NCBI GenBank assembly: GCA_031296115.1
Contig: JARLGI010000124.1
Location: forward strand, 51,144 to 115,143
Direction of reading: 5' to 3'
Length of the DNA: 64,000 bases
From: Acidobacteriota bacterium
GTDB lineage: Bacteria; Acidobacteriota; Terriglobia; Terriglobales; Acidobacteriaceae
Under the pieces are notes generated by a model. That model did no database searches, was not told where the DNA came from, and worked only from the letters and a program-made list of their open reading frames with translations. Below are positions 16,834-24,740 of this stretch, piece by piece. A program made the position numbers and the translations under genes. The stretch's first letter is position 1. Each line of letters opens with the position of its first letter.

Positions 16834-18098
16834 TCAAGGATTGCCGAGCGCTCATTCAGGAAGCTGCCTCGGGCGCTGAGCAGACCGTCGTGAACCGTCC
16901 CTGTGAGATCAATCGTAGCCACTCGGGAGCCATCTGCCTTTTCGCTGTGCATCTCAATCTTGACGTTCCCGGACGGGGCAGCATAGCCTATTAGGAACAT
17001 TGTGATCCCCATGTCGCCGCCCATTGGCCACTGGCCGGTGATTTTGGTGCCGCTGATGGTCCCCTCCGCGTGGTAGCACCGCGCCGGCAGCTTCGATGTC
17101 TGGCCGTAACAAATTTGCCCGGAGTACACCCCATCGCGCGGGCCTGCGCTCATGGTAGATGTCGCTGCAGCGCCTGCGTTCTGTTGTGTGGGCCCACGGG
17201 GGGTAGCCCGACGGGGCGCCTCTGCTATCTTAGCCTCCGGCTGACCGGCTGGCCGAGCTGCCCCGGCTTGCGCGGCTAGGCCAGTCTTACTGGCGACTGG
17301 CTGAGCCGCGTTCACCGTCTGTTGGGGCTGCTCGGTTCCGGTTTTTTCGCCGCTCAGTCGCGTGGCCTCAAGCTGTTTCACTTCTGGGTGGGCCGCCGCA
17401 GCAATCGCGCGCGCATGCTCTGCTTTGCCTCGCTCATTGACGAAATATGCCCAATAGCCGCCTGCCAGTAGAAGCAGACCAAGAGCGATCCATTTTACCG
17501 AGATGCTCCTGGTGCCACGAGGCTTGGGAGAAGGAAGAGCCCCAGGACCGTCAGCTTCCGTGATGGAAAAGGTTCGGACCGGCTGCTGGATATTCTTGAA
17601 ATTCCTTTCGCCGAGCGACTGGAATGAGAGCGACAGTTTGTTGCGTATCTGGTCGTAAACGCTCCCGGCAATACAGATTCCTCCGGGCTCTGCGGCTGTC
17701 TGCAACCGTGCGGCGACATTGACGCCATCACCCAGAAGATCCTGGCCCTGTACCATAACGTCCCCCAGGTTGATCCCGATCCGAAATCGCACCTGACGGG
17801 AGGCCGGCAACTGATCGTTGCGCGTGCGCAGCGCAGCCTGGATGTCCGTCGCGCACCGCACTGCTTCCACCGCGCTACCGAACTCCGCCAGGATCGCGTC
17901 CCCGGCCGTATTAAAAATGCGTCCGCGGTGCATCGCCACCAGGGACTCGAATACTTCCCTGTGACCTCGAAATGTCCTCATCGTCTGCTCTTCATCCTCG
18001 CCCATCAGACGGCTGAATTCGGCAACATCCGCAGAAACAATTGTGGCCAGTTTGCGCTCAAGTAACGGCGCACCTGGGTTATCGAGTTCGTCGGACAT
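16803..18098 (-). CDS. Class III adenylate/guanylate cyclase with membrane anchor
   Basis: A 431-residue protein. A class III nucleotide cyclase domain occupies about residues 12-175: ATIVSADVAEFSRLM and TAGDAILAEF supply the two metal-binding Asp, and GDGVNVAARL supplies the Asn and Arg of the transition state. The usual substrate Lys just before GD reads Asn (IFNTAGD). One membrane span follows (VKWIALGLLLLAGGYWAYFV, about 205-225), then an Ala/Gln-rich linker and a C-terminal domain probably in the periplasm. The catalytic domain is cytoplasmic. I chose the ATG at 18098 because upstream residues in frame do not fit the family. The 3' end touches the IS remnant. It would make cAMP or cGMP. 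Confidence 0.85.
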   Translation of the reverse strand: MSDELDNPGAPLLERKLATIVSADVAEFSRLMGEDEEQTMRTFRGHREVFESLVAMHRGRIFNTAGDAILAEFGSAVEAVRCATDIQAALRTRNDQLPASRQVRFRIGINLGDVMVQGQDLLGDGVNVAARLQTAAEPGGICIAGSVYDQIRNKLSLSFQSLGERNFKNIQQPVRTFSITEADGPGALPSPKPRGTRSISVKWIALGLLLLAGGYWAYFVNERGKAEHARAIAAAAHPEVKQLEATRLSGEKTGTEQPQQTVNAAQPVASKTGLAAQAGAARPAGQPEAKIAEAPRRATPRGPTQQNAGAAATSTMSAGPRDGVYSGQICYGQTSKLPARCYHAEGTISGTKITGQWPMGGDMGITMFLIGYAAPSGNVKIEMHSEKADGSRVATIDLTGTVHDGLLSARGSFLNERSAILDWHKNSGASH

Positions 18099-18576
18099 TT
18101 GGGGCGCTCCACGCCGGGAATTGCCGCGTATGATAACATCGGCTACGCATGATTGGAATGTGCCACGCCCAGTAGCTCTGGATCTCCGCAATGAACCGGG
18201 TTAGATGACGGTATAGAAGGTGGCTGCTTCGCCAACAAGGATGCTGGCATCGGCCGGAAAATCCATGCGAACCGACTTGAGCGCGACCATCGGAATAATT
18301 TCCACAACAAGTTCAACTCGTAGCTCATGGGGATGACGATATCTTTGGCATATCCGTAGGCCTTTTTCGATGGCCTGCAATGAGCTCAGCAGCAGGATGC
18401 TGATGGCTGGGTGCCCCAAACAGCCGTCCGGCCCAACCGAGAACTGCACCTAGCCGCTCGCCAAAATTGCAAGCGTCTTATTCCTTGGTGAAGTACTTGG
18501 ACTTCACCAGCGGTATTGGTCATCTCAACTTTGGGCCTGATTAACAACCGCCCTGAAATCAGGCAGGAACTCTATT
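18099..18576. other. Intergenic region before the potassium channel gene
   Basis: About 480 bases with only short unconvincing open frames on the minus strand (for example 18201-18449, GTG start, no ribosome-binding site, no family I recognise). It may be remnant DNA of the eroded accessory region. Confidence 0.4.
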
Positions 18577-19611
18577 GTGACCGTTCGCCGCCGCATTTTC
18601 GTCGCCTGTTCTCTATTGCTCGGGCTGGCTATCTTCGCGGTCATTGGATACATGCTGCTAGGGGGGCCCTCCGTGACCCTCTTGGATGCTGTCTACATGG
18701 CAGTCATCACGCTGACCGGCGTGGGATACGAAGAGGTCGTGAAAACGACACACAATACCACGCTTCGTGTGTTTAATATTTTCGTAGTTTTGTTCGGTGT
18801 TGGTTTCGCTGTGTATGCGTTTTCTGTACTCACAGCATTTTTTGTTGAAGGCGAGCTGCGTCATCTTTTCCGGAGGGGCAAAATGAAACGGCAGATCAGC
18901 CAATTGAACGAGCATTTCATTGTCTGCGGAATTGGTGAGACAGGCCGGCACGTAATGGCCGAGCTGCAGAAAACGAAAATGCCTCACGTGGTGGTGGATT
19001 TGTCCGACCACGTGGTAGACCGGCTTCGGGAGACCTCCGGCGAGAACTCGGAAATGCTGTACGTCATCGGTGATGCGACCGATGAAAGAGTGCTGGTGGA
19101 GGCGGGCCTCGATCGCGCGAAAGGACTGATCTCCACGCTGCCTAGCGACAAAGACAATCTCGTGATAGCCGTCGTGGCGCGACATAAGAACCCCGCCCTT
19201 CGCATTGTTTCTCGCTGTACTGACCTCCAATACGCGGAGCGTTTGCTTAAGGTGGGCGCCAATGCTACCGTTTCACCCAATCGTATCGGTGGCTTGCGGC
19301 TGGCGAGCGAGGTCTTGCGGCCGAACGTGGTCAGCTTTCTCGACTTGATGTTGCAGGAAAAATCGCGCACCCTTCGAATTGAGGAGATTGGCCTTGGTGC
19401 TACATCCGGTTGGATCGGCCGCGCTGTCGGCGAGCTCGACTTGGGAGCGCGATACAATCTCCTCTTGCTTGCGATGAAACCCACGAGCGAACTTCATTCG
19501 CCCCTGATATTTAACCCGTCCGGGAGCACTACGCTGCCGGAAGATGCCGTTCTGATCCTGCTCGGGGACGTGGACGACCTGCGGCAGGCGCGGGCAGACG
19601 CACGCGGCTGA
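18577..19611 (+). CDS. Two-span ion channel with RCK (TrkA-N/TrkA-C) domains
   Basis: A 344-residue MthK-like channel. Two membrane spans (about 6-28 and 62-88) flank a pore loop with the filter TLTGVGYEEV at about 45-54. A TrkA-N (RCK) domain follows from about 110, with the nucleotide-binding stretch FIVCGIGETGRHV and VVDLSD. A TrkA-C domain covers about 255-340. RCK domains gate such channels with nucleotides or ions. The filter is unusual: K+ channels normally read TVGYG, and here the last Gly is Glu (GVGYE). The start is GTG at 18577 with AGGAAC upstream. It stands alone in a region of lower GC. Confidence 0.88.
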   Translation: MTVRRRIFVACSLLLGLAIFAVIGYMLLGGPSVTLLDAVYMAVITLTGVGYEEVVKTTHNTTLRVFNIFVVLFGVGFAVYAFSVLTAFFVEGELRHLFRRGKMKRQISQLNEHFIVCGIGETGRHVMAELQKTKMPHVVVDLSDHVVDRLRETSGENSEMLYVIGDATDERVLVEAGLDRAKGLISTLPSDKDNLVIAVVARHKNPALRIVSRCTDLQYAERLLKVGANATVSPNRIGGLRLASEVLRPNVVSFLDLMLQEKSRTLRIEEIGLGATSGWIGRAVGELDLGARYNLLLLAMKPTSELHSPLIFNPSGSTTLPEDAVLILLGDVDDLRQARADARG

Positions 19612-20023
19612 TCCCTCCTCTGGTGCGGATCTTTGGAGCTCTTGTGAACTCCGGCTCCACTGACTGAAACGTTTTGCGCTCCATGATCAGGCACCACAAG
19701 TCAAGTCGCAGTCGCCTAATGGTCGGTTTGTGATCGCATTACATTCGCCTCATGCGAGTCGTTAAACCGGACTGTGCTTCTGCCCTCCAGAGAAAAAGGC
19801 CGCAAAGCTTGCCTTCTAGCTCCAGCAGGACACTTTCTCCGTGTCCAGTTTAAGCGCGAAAGATGCAAAATTCCGGGGATTTCTGCGATTCTCAGAGAAA
19901 AACAAGAGAGTCTCTCTGCGACTGAGACTGTATGGCGGAAGAAGACGATGTCGAATCCGCTCGTGCTCTCCAACCGGGACCACTTTCCGTACTTACAACA
20001 AACGTAAGTCGAACGAGCCTATC
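19612..20023. other. Intergenic region, no recognisable gene
   Basis: About 410 bases of lower GC content. Short open frames on both strands have no ribosome-binding site and no recognisable family. It is probably decayed sequence next to the UbiA and IS remnants. Confidence 0.4.
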
Positions 20024-20344
20024 TCATCTGGACAAGAAACCGATCGCCACAATAACACCGGCGACCACCAGGCTCGGGCGGTCACCCGGAGCGAACAGGA
20101 TGGGGTCCGAATGCATTTCACCGCGGCCGGCCACGATCCAGATTCTACCGAACCAGTACAACATTACTGGACAAATCAGCCACAGTATGTTCGTGTGCCT
20201 GTATAGGAGGGATATCTCGGGACTACGAAGGTACAACAAAAGAACCAGCACGGACATGACCATTGCACTTACACCCAGAATCTGAATGGCGCTCGCATAG
20301 CGCTTCACGGCCGCCAAACCTACGAAGCAGAACATGGCAAACAT
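20024..20344 (-). pseudogene. UbiA-family prenyltransferase, C-terminal remnant
   Basis: A 106-residue open stretch matching the end of UbiA-type prenyltransferases of the decaprenyl-phosphate phosphoribosyltransferase or HAD-UbiA kind: membrane spans, then LYWFGRIWIVAGRGEMHSDP and ILFAPGDRPS. Full members are 280-480 residues, so the N-terminal two thirds, including both Asp-rich motifs, is missing. The segment after AAVKRYA also seems to lack the usual Ala/Glu-rich loop. It is preceded, on the same strand, by an IS4-type relic. I treat it as a truncated relic; expression as a small membrane protein is possible but unsupported. Confidence 0.65.
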
Positions 20345-20355
20345 GACGGTCCAGT

Positions 20356-20427
20356 CTGGGCGATCGTAAGTGCTGGAAGCGTGAAGTTGTTGGTCAGAAA
20401 CTTCAGACGCTTGTTGGTCTCTGCTGT
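20356..20427 (-). mobile_element. Short IS4-type transposase relic
   Basis: On the minus strand this stretch encodes ETNKRLKFLTNNFTLPALTIAQ, which strongly recalls the segment before the YREK signature of IS4-family transposases (LVFLTNNFxLPALTI...LYK). The match stops abruptly at the junction with the UbiA remnant. A stop codon lies four codons upstream, so only about 70 bases survive. Confidence 0.55.
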
Positions 20428-20715
20428 TTAAGCGAAATTATCGGTAAACACGGTCGGAGTGCCCGAGTGAGTGAACGGTACCGATAAAGAGGAGATACTC
20501 CTGCGTCTTGGAACGCCACGCCGCCGGAGTGAGCCTGGTGAACACTGTGACATAAGGTCGCACGATGGTTCTTAGGGCTCCGCTAGCGGCGGGCGCCAAA
20601 TGCTAAGGTCTCCGCCCGCGTAAGCCATTTGCGGGCGGAGAGTTGTAAGGGGCGTATCCGGCCCCCTATCTGGACTGAGCAGGCACTCACCCTCGGCCCA
20701 AGGGATCCGGCTCCA
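20428..20715. other. Spacer with a strong GC-rich hairpin
   Basis: Holds a perfect 10-base stem, CTCCGCCCGC/GCGGGCGGAG, at 20610-20640, about 75 bases beyond the stop of the FUSC gene. It lacks a U-tract on either strand, so a role in termination or mRNA protection is only possible. A 41-codon minus-strand frame (20438-20563, GTG) is present but unsupported. Confidence 0.45.
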
Positions 20716-21249
20716 TCATTTGTTTTTCGTCTGCTGGGCAGGCGCGGCGTCGGCCAGTGGCCACGCCACAAACACGATCCAGGCAACCACGATTCCGACG
20801 ATGCAGCCGAACAGAACCTCGCCCATGCGAGTTGCGCCCGCGATCAATCCGTGCTTCCGGGAGTGATATTCGAGTCCGGCCGCGATGACGAAGGCTGCGC
20901 TGATCGGGGCCTGCCTCCACATGGTTTGAATGCGCACCACGTACGAAGAAAGCAAAACCGTGACCGCCATGGCGAGCGGCAGGGTGATCAAGTTCGTTCC
21001 GCCGATGGCGATGAACACGAGTCCAACCAGGCAGCCAACCAGCGTGTTGGTGATGCGCGCGCGCAAGATCTGCATCGCCTGCTTCATCGCCGGATCGCTG
21101 GTGGCGACCATGGAGCTGATCGCCCAGACCGGGTTGGCCTCAGCCATCTTGTGGACCAGAACCCAAAGTATGGCGGTCGCGAAGAAGATGCTTACCGCAT
21201 AGTGGATCCCGTGCATGTCACCCTTGGTGTAGTCCTCCAGAGTTTTCAT
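20716..21249 (-). CDS. FUSC-family small membrane protein
   Basis: A 177-residue integral membrane protein with five or so spans, resembling the membrane half of FUSC (fusaric-acid resistance / aromatic-acid exporter) proteins. The pattern includes IHYAVSIFFATAILWVLVHK followed by NPVWAISSMVATSDP, then RARITNTLVGCLVGLVFI. The large cytoplasmic domain of classical FUSC exporters is absent, so it may work as an oligomer or with a partner. It is the last gene of a tight leftward operon with three tunnel-fold proteins, and three bases separate it from a truncated sister gene. The transported substance is unknown. Confidence 0.75.
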   Translation of the reverse strand: MKTLEDYTKGDMHGIHYAVSIFFATAILWVLVHKMAEANPVWAISSMVATSDPAMKQAMQILRARITNTLVGCLVGLVFIAIGGTNLITLPLAMAVTVLLSSYVVRIQTMWRQAPISAAFVIAAGLEYHSRKHGLIAGATRMGEVLFGCIVGIVVAWIVFVAWPLADAAPAQQTKNK

Positions 21250-21252
21250 GCT

Positions 21253-21468
21253 TCAGCATGCCCTCCGTTGTTGAATGTCACGCGTATCAGAAGATCGCTG
21301 AATCGTTCCGAGCCTACTGCTCGAGCTGCGCCAAGGCCGTTCGCAGGGGATCGTCGTGGCGAGCAGGACATTTACGGCAAAGCGGAATCCCAGCAGGTCC
21401 TCGTACGAAATGCCGAACCGCTCCGCGAGCGTCTCGGCCTTAGCTGACAAGGATGGTGACACGATCAT
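21253..21468 (-). CDS. Short FUSC-like N-terminal fragment
   Basis: A 71-residue frame whose first 40 residues, including FGISYEDLLGFRFAVNVLLA, look like the cytoplasmic lead and first span of a FUSC-type membrane protein. The rest (PCERPWRSSSSRLG...) is Arg/Ser-rich and unlike the family. It probably represents a duplicated and truncated copy of the gene just downstream. Its ATG overlaps the stop of the preceding tunnel-fold gene in ATGA, so it would still be translated. Whether it is a functional small protein or a decaying copy is open. Confidence 0.45.
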   Translation of the reverse strand: MIVSPSLSAKAETLAERFGISYEDLLGFRFAVNVLLATTIPCERPWRSSSSRLGTIQRSSDTRDIQQRRAC

Positions 21469-22460
21469 TCGTGCGACTTGGGCGGATTACCCAGTAAACG
21501 GTACACCGTAGCCGTCTTGGTGGCACCCAGGTTGATGTAGTCTTCGGCAGCGTACTGCAGCGAGATAAAGAATGCTTCGGTACGGCGCAGGGCGTCTTTG
21601 CTGAGTTTGTCGCGGTCCTGGAAGCGGAACTGGTAGGCAAACTCCCCGATGAGGGGGCGGTGCTCGCCCCGGGTACGCCAGATGGCCACATTGGCCTTGC
21701 AGGACAGGCCGTCGCCGAAGTCAAGCAGGCCGATGTCCTGCAGGACTTCCTCGATGATGGTGTCGCTCACCAACTTGATCTTCTCTCCCGGCTGCTTCCT
21801 CACTCGGGCGAGCACCGGGAAGACCTGGACAACTGCATCCATGTCAAGCGCGCTTTCCTGGCCAATCCGGCTAATACCGATCGCGGAGCGCGGAAACTGT
21901 ACGTTGTGGGAGAAGAGCAGGCGGATGCCACCGAGCTTCTCCTTGAGCGGCAGAGCCTGGACCTTGAACTTGACGCGGTGATCGCCCAGGATGTTCGGCC
22001 GCATGTCAGTTTCCGCGCACATCTGCAAGTCGGGGTGCCGGAACTTGAAGACGATCTCGGGCTCGCCGATGGGGAAGCCGTCCTTGTAGGGGATTCGGCG
22101 GCGCAGAATGAAGGCGTTGTTGTACAAGCGGAAGTCATCGGTATCAACGAACAGCACTTCGCGGATCTTGACCGGCTGCTCTATGAAGCCTTCCGTTGTG
22201 TACTTTACGCCGTGCTCTTTGGCGGGCTCCTTAAAGACCTTGCCGAAGTCGAAGAAGCTCTCGCGCGAGTGGAACTTGTTGGGCCGCAGGATGAGCTTGC
22301 AGCAGATGTATTCGGGTTTATGGATGGGCATGCCGTCGGCATATTGGGCCGGCTTGAGCTGGGGAACGCGCCCCACCCAACTGGGGGTTACAGGTTCCCT
22401 CTTTCGCAGTTGTTTGCTGTCTTTGGGGCGGCTTGGTGCAGTTGCTGTGGCGGTTGGCAT
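21465..22460 (-). CDS. Large CYTH-like (tunnel-fold) protein
   Basis: A 331-residue protein I place in the CYTH/VTC-like tunnel-fold group from its strand pattern and charged residues: FRLYNNAFILRRRIPYKDG, EPEIVFKFRHPD and DHRVKFKVQALP. The alternating Arg/Lys and Glu residues on strands are the phosphate- and metal-binding type of triphosphate tunnel enzymes. The canonical ExExK start motif is not found; the beginning reads EYICCKLILRP. It may bind or hydrolyse a triphosphate or polyphosphate. The ATG at 22460 is preceded by AGGAACG. It lies in an operon with two other tunnel-fold genes upstream and FUSC genes downstream. Confidence 0.6.
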   Translation of the reverse strand: MPTATATAPSRPKDSKQLRKREPVTPSWVGRVPQLKPAQYADGMPIHKPEYICCKLILRPNKFHSRESFFDFGKVFKEPAKEHGVKYTTEGFIEQPVKIREVLFVDTDDFRLYNNAFILRRRIPYKDGFPIGEPEIVFKFRHPDLQMCAETDMRPNILGDHRVKFKVQALPLKEKLGGIRLLFSHNVQFPRSAIGISRIGQESALDMDAVVQVFPVLARVRKQPGEKIKLVSDTIIEEVLQDIGLLDFGDGLSCKANVAIWRTRGEHRPLIGEFAYQFRFQDRDKLSKDALRRTEAFFISLQYAAEDYINLGATKTATVYRLLGNPPKSHE

Positions 22461-22562
22461 AGTCGTTCCTCGATGGCGAATATTTGCTGGTATGAGGATT
22501 TTGCTTATGTGTTCTGTATACGCTAGCTGCAATTCCTATGGAATCTCCTGGCACTTTCGCCC

Positions 22563-23027
22563 TCACCAGGTGGTGAACGGCTTGGCCACCAGATTTGCGT
22601 TGAAATATCTCGGATCGCCGGTGACCTCCTGACCAACCCAGCCAGGGAGTGTCACCGATTGGTGTTCATCCTTCAGCTCAACTTCGGCGGTGATCAGGCC
22701 GCGGTTTTCACCCTCGAACTCATCGACTTCCCACACCAGACCGGTGTGAGATATCCGATAGCGGGTCTTCTCAATCAGTGGCCGTTCGCAGAGCCGGTCG
22801 AGCATCTCATTCGCATCGGCCACTGGGATTTCATATTCGTACTCAGATCTGCTCGCGCCCACGGTAATGCCTTTGACGGTGAGGAATCCTTTGTCGCCTG
22901 CGATTCGTACGCGAACCGTCCGCTCTTTAACCGTACTGAGATATCCCTGGCGGTAGCGTTTTCCCGCGTCCTGGCCTCGCCAAGTATTGTCCTTAACGAG
23001 GAACTTGCGCTCGATCTCTTTTCCCAT
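22563..23027 (-). CDS. CYTH-domain protein (triphosphate tunnel metalloenzyme)
   Basis: A 154-residue single-domain protein with the signature EIERKFLV (ExExK) at residues 4-11. Later strands carry TVRVRIAGDKGFLTVKG, EYEYEIP and LVWEVDEFEGENRGLITAEVEL. All key acidic and basic tunnel residues appear present, so it should be an active metal-dependent enzyme. Family members include inorganic triphosphatases, thiamine triphosphatases and class IV (CyaB) adenylate cyclases; the sequence alone does not decide. The length is typical of bacterial stand-alone forms. It lies 15 bases after a CYTH-like gene and 102 bases before a third tunnel-fold gene. Confidence 0.9.
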   Translation of the reverse strand: MGKEIERKFLVKDNTWRGQDAGKRYRQGYLSTVKERTVRVRIAGDKGFLTVKGITVGASRSEYEYEIPVADANEMLDRLCERPLIEKTRYRISHTGLVWEVDEFEGENRGLITAEVELKDEHQSVTLPGWVGQEVTGDPRYFNANLVAKPFTTW

Positions 23028-23042
23028 GTGATTCTCTCCAGA

Positions 23043-23648
23043 CTATCGTGAGTCAGACGGGTGTCCCGCCAAGCCAAGTGCGCGCTTAATCTCGCGTATG
23101 TAGCTGGTGTTGGCCTCCCTGACGCCCAGTTCCCCAACCAATTTCAGTATGGCATCAGGATCGACCGATTCCACAGCCACGGTATCTCGCGGTATACCGT
23201 TGAGCGTGATCTGAGCGTACTCGGCCGCACACACCCCTATGCTGAATTGGTATCGCGTCTTGGAAACATCCACAATTGTGATTCTCGGCTCCGCTCGCGT
23301 CACATCGCCCAGAAATTCGGCCAAGGTGTATTCGGACTTTGCCAGGACAGGAGCTGGAAGCTCAAGACTGGGAAAAACCTGGGTGGCTACGACGGAACTT
23401 TCCAGCGGAAAAGCAGCTTTCAAGATCGGGTTCCATTGTTCTAACCCGCGGTCTTCAGCGATGAGTACCTTGATATCCATGAGGTTGGCGCGGATCTTGG
23501 CATTGCATTTGTCAGTTGTAGCGGAGACCAGATAGGTTTCCTGGCTGACCGTCTCCTTCGGCGAAGCCAGACGATCGAGCCTTCCTCGAACGGGCGCAAG
23601 CGTGTCTGCCCAAACACGAAATTCATATCGTGGCTTGATCTCTGACAT
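23043..23648 (-). CDS. Degenerate CYTH-like protein
   Basis: A 201-residue protein with the outline of a CYTH fold. RYEFRVWADTL replaces the ExExK strand, and TYLVSATTDKCNAKIRANLMDIKVLI corresponds to the second and third strands. The second half contains YQFSIGVCAAEYAQITLNG and a C-terminal helix with a basic REIKRALGL end. Several charged tunnel positions are missing, so it may bind rather than hydrolyse its ligand. The start is the ATG at 23648. It is the first gene of the five-gene leftward operon, with the integrase remnant divergent upstream. Confidence 0.6.
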   Translation of the reverse strand: MSEIKPRYEFRVWADTLAPVRGRLDRLASPKETVSQETYLVSATTDKCNAKIRANLMDIKVLIAEDRGLEQWNPILKAAFPLESSVVATQVFPSLELPAPVLAKSEYTLAEFLGDVTRAEPRITIVDVSKTRYQFSIGVCAAEYAQITLNGIPRDTVAVESVDPDAILKLVGELGVREANTSYIREIKRALGLAGHPSDSR

Positions 23649-23810
23649 GGCAGTCCTGGTAAACCGGGGAATCAGAGCCAAGTATACGCACATCATGGGC
23701 AGAATCGAAGAGAGTTATTCCCGAGTACAACTCACCATCGAGGCGCGCCTTCGGTACAATCTGGGGCGCAGCGAACCAATCAGAGGGCGACTCAGGACTC
23801 GAATCCCTAG

Positions 23811-24158
23811 CTTGCCGCTAGTTCCGATGAACCTGGAGATCTCGTCTTCCAGTCTCTGCGCTCCGGGGTTCCGATGTCAGACCACAACATCCTGTCTCGT
23901 CACATCAAGCCGGCTGCACGATTGCTCGGTCTGCCCTGGGTGAACTGGCAAGTGTCGCGGAGATCCTACGGGACTTGGCTGGTGGAAGCCGGCGCCGATC
24001 CGAAAGCGGTGCAGGCGCAGATGCGGCGCTCGCGCATCTCGACCACGATGGACATTTACGCGCAGTTCGTTCCTGCCGCACAGAAGCGAGCGGTAGCGCA
24101 AATGAGCCAGATGATCGATTCGAGGAGAATCAAACAAGAGGAAACGAGGGTGATGTGA
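23811..24158 (+). pseudogene. Tyrosine recombinase (phage-type integrase) C-terminal remnant
   Basis: The frame opens after a TAG at 23808 and reads EPGDLVFQSLRSGVPMSDHN, then HIKPAARLLGLP and RRSYGTWLVEAGADPKAVQ, ending with RISTTMDIYAQF. This is the last hundred residues of a tyrosine recombinase, with the second catalytic Arg region and the Tyr of MDIYAQ. The first two thirds of the enzyme, including the first catalytic Arg, are missing, and the LRH box is weakened. It points toward the 3' end of the tRNA-Ala gene 84 bases away, the normal arrangement at an element integrated in a tRNA gene. It is a relic, not an active integrase. Confidence 0.75.
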
Positions 24159-24242
24159 TGCACGGTACAGAGTCAATTGTGACGTTTTGTAACGTAATCC
24201 GTGCTTCCGCCCTTCAACCGGTGTTGATTTCTAAGGAGTTAT

Positions 24243-24318
24243 TGGTGGAGCTAGTCGGGATCGAACCGACGACCTCATCGTTGCGAACGATGCGCTCTCC
24301 CAGCTGAGCTATAGCCCC
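24243..24318 (-). tRNA. tRNA-Ala (anticodon CGC)
   Basis: A complete 76-base cloverleaf on the minus strand with an encoded CCA end. The acceptor stem is GGGGCTA/TAGCTCC, with one G-T pair. The D arm is GCTC/GAGC. The anticodon stem CATCG/CGATG encloses TTCGCAA, giving anticodon CGC for GCG codons. The T arm GTCGG/CCGAC encloses TTCGATC. The discriminator base is A. Confidence 0.97.
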
Positions 24319-24740
24319 ACTCGGGGTGATCGGAAATCGCTCGGCGGCCCCGCCGGGAACGATTGGCTTCTTCATTATACAAAGAAACGCGCGCCTCAAA
24401 CGAGACGCGCGCTTTGCTGGTTAAGAGAATCCCTGCCGCGAGGCCGCAGAAGTCGGCCTCGCGCAGGGCTGAAGAGCGAGGTTAGGCTGACTGTGAGTGT
24501 CTAACGCATTCGTGAAGCCGAGAAATACGCGTCCGAATTTAAGCTTCGCTTCAGGTTCGCGGGTTGCCTGAGGGTGTACATTGATTTTGTGTGCGGGCGT
24601 GAGAAACAAACGAAACACCGCATCAGACGCCGTGTTAAAACAAGTGCAGTGAATGGAAACATCGTATGCATTGCACGATTGAAAATTCGCATCTGCGCAA
24701 AGAAGAAAAGGCAGCAGGTCAGGTGCAAGAGGAGCACAAA
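24319..24740. other. Intergenic region between tRNA-Ala and the FecR gene
   Basis: Holds the tRNA promoter and, at 24431-24468, a strong hairpin of about 15 pairs with one bulge (CCCTGC and GCGAGGCCG against CGGCCTCGC and GCAGGG). The remainder is the leader of the FecR/DUF6600 gene. No gene was found. Confidence 0.5.
24374..24379 (-). promoter_or_regulatory. -10 box of the tRNA-Ala promoter
   Basis: TATAAT on the minus strand, about 55 bases before the tRNA 5' end, a perfect consensus -10 element. A -35 element is less clear (TTTGAG about 15 bases further upstream). An imperfect inverted repeat with GCGCG arms lies at 24388-24411. Confidence 0.6.

Noticed and set aside
18201..18449. An 82-codon minus-strand frame between the cyclase and channel genes
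   Set aside because: GTG start without ribosome-binding site, and the product resembles nothing I know; probably chance.
19716..19973. An 85-codon minus-strand frame in the gap after the channel gene
   Set aside because: No ribosome-binding site or recognisable domain, and the opposite strand is also open; not supported.
20438..20563. A 41-codon minus-strand frame next to the IS4 relic
   Set aside because: Looks protein-like in part but has no start signal and no family; may be decayed IS sequence.
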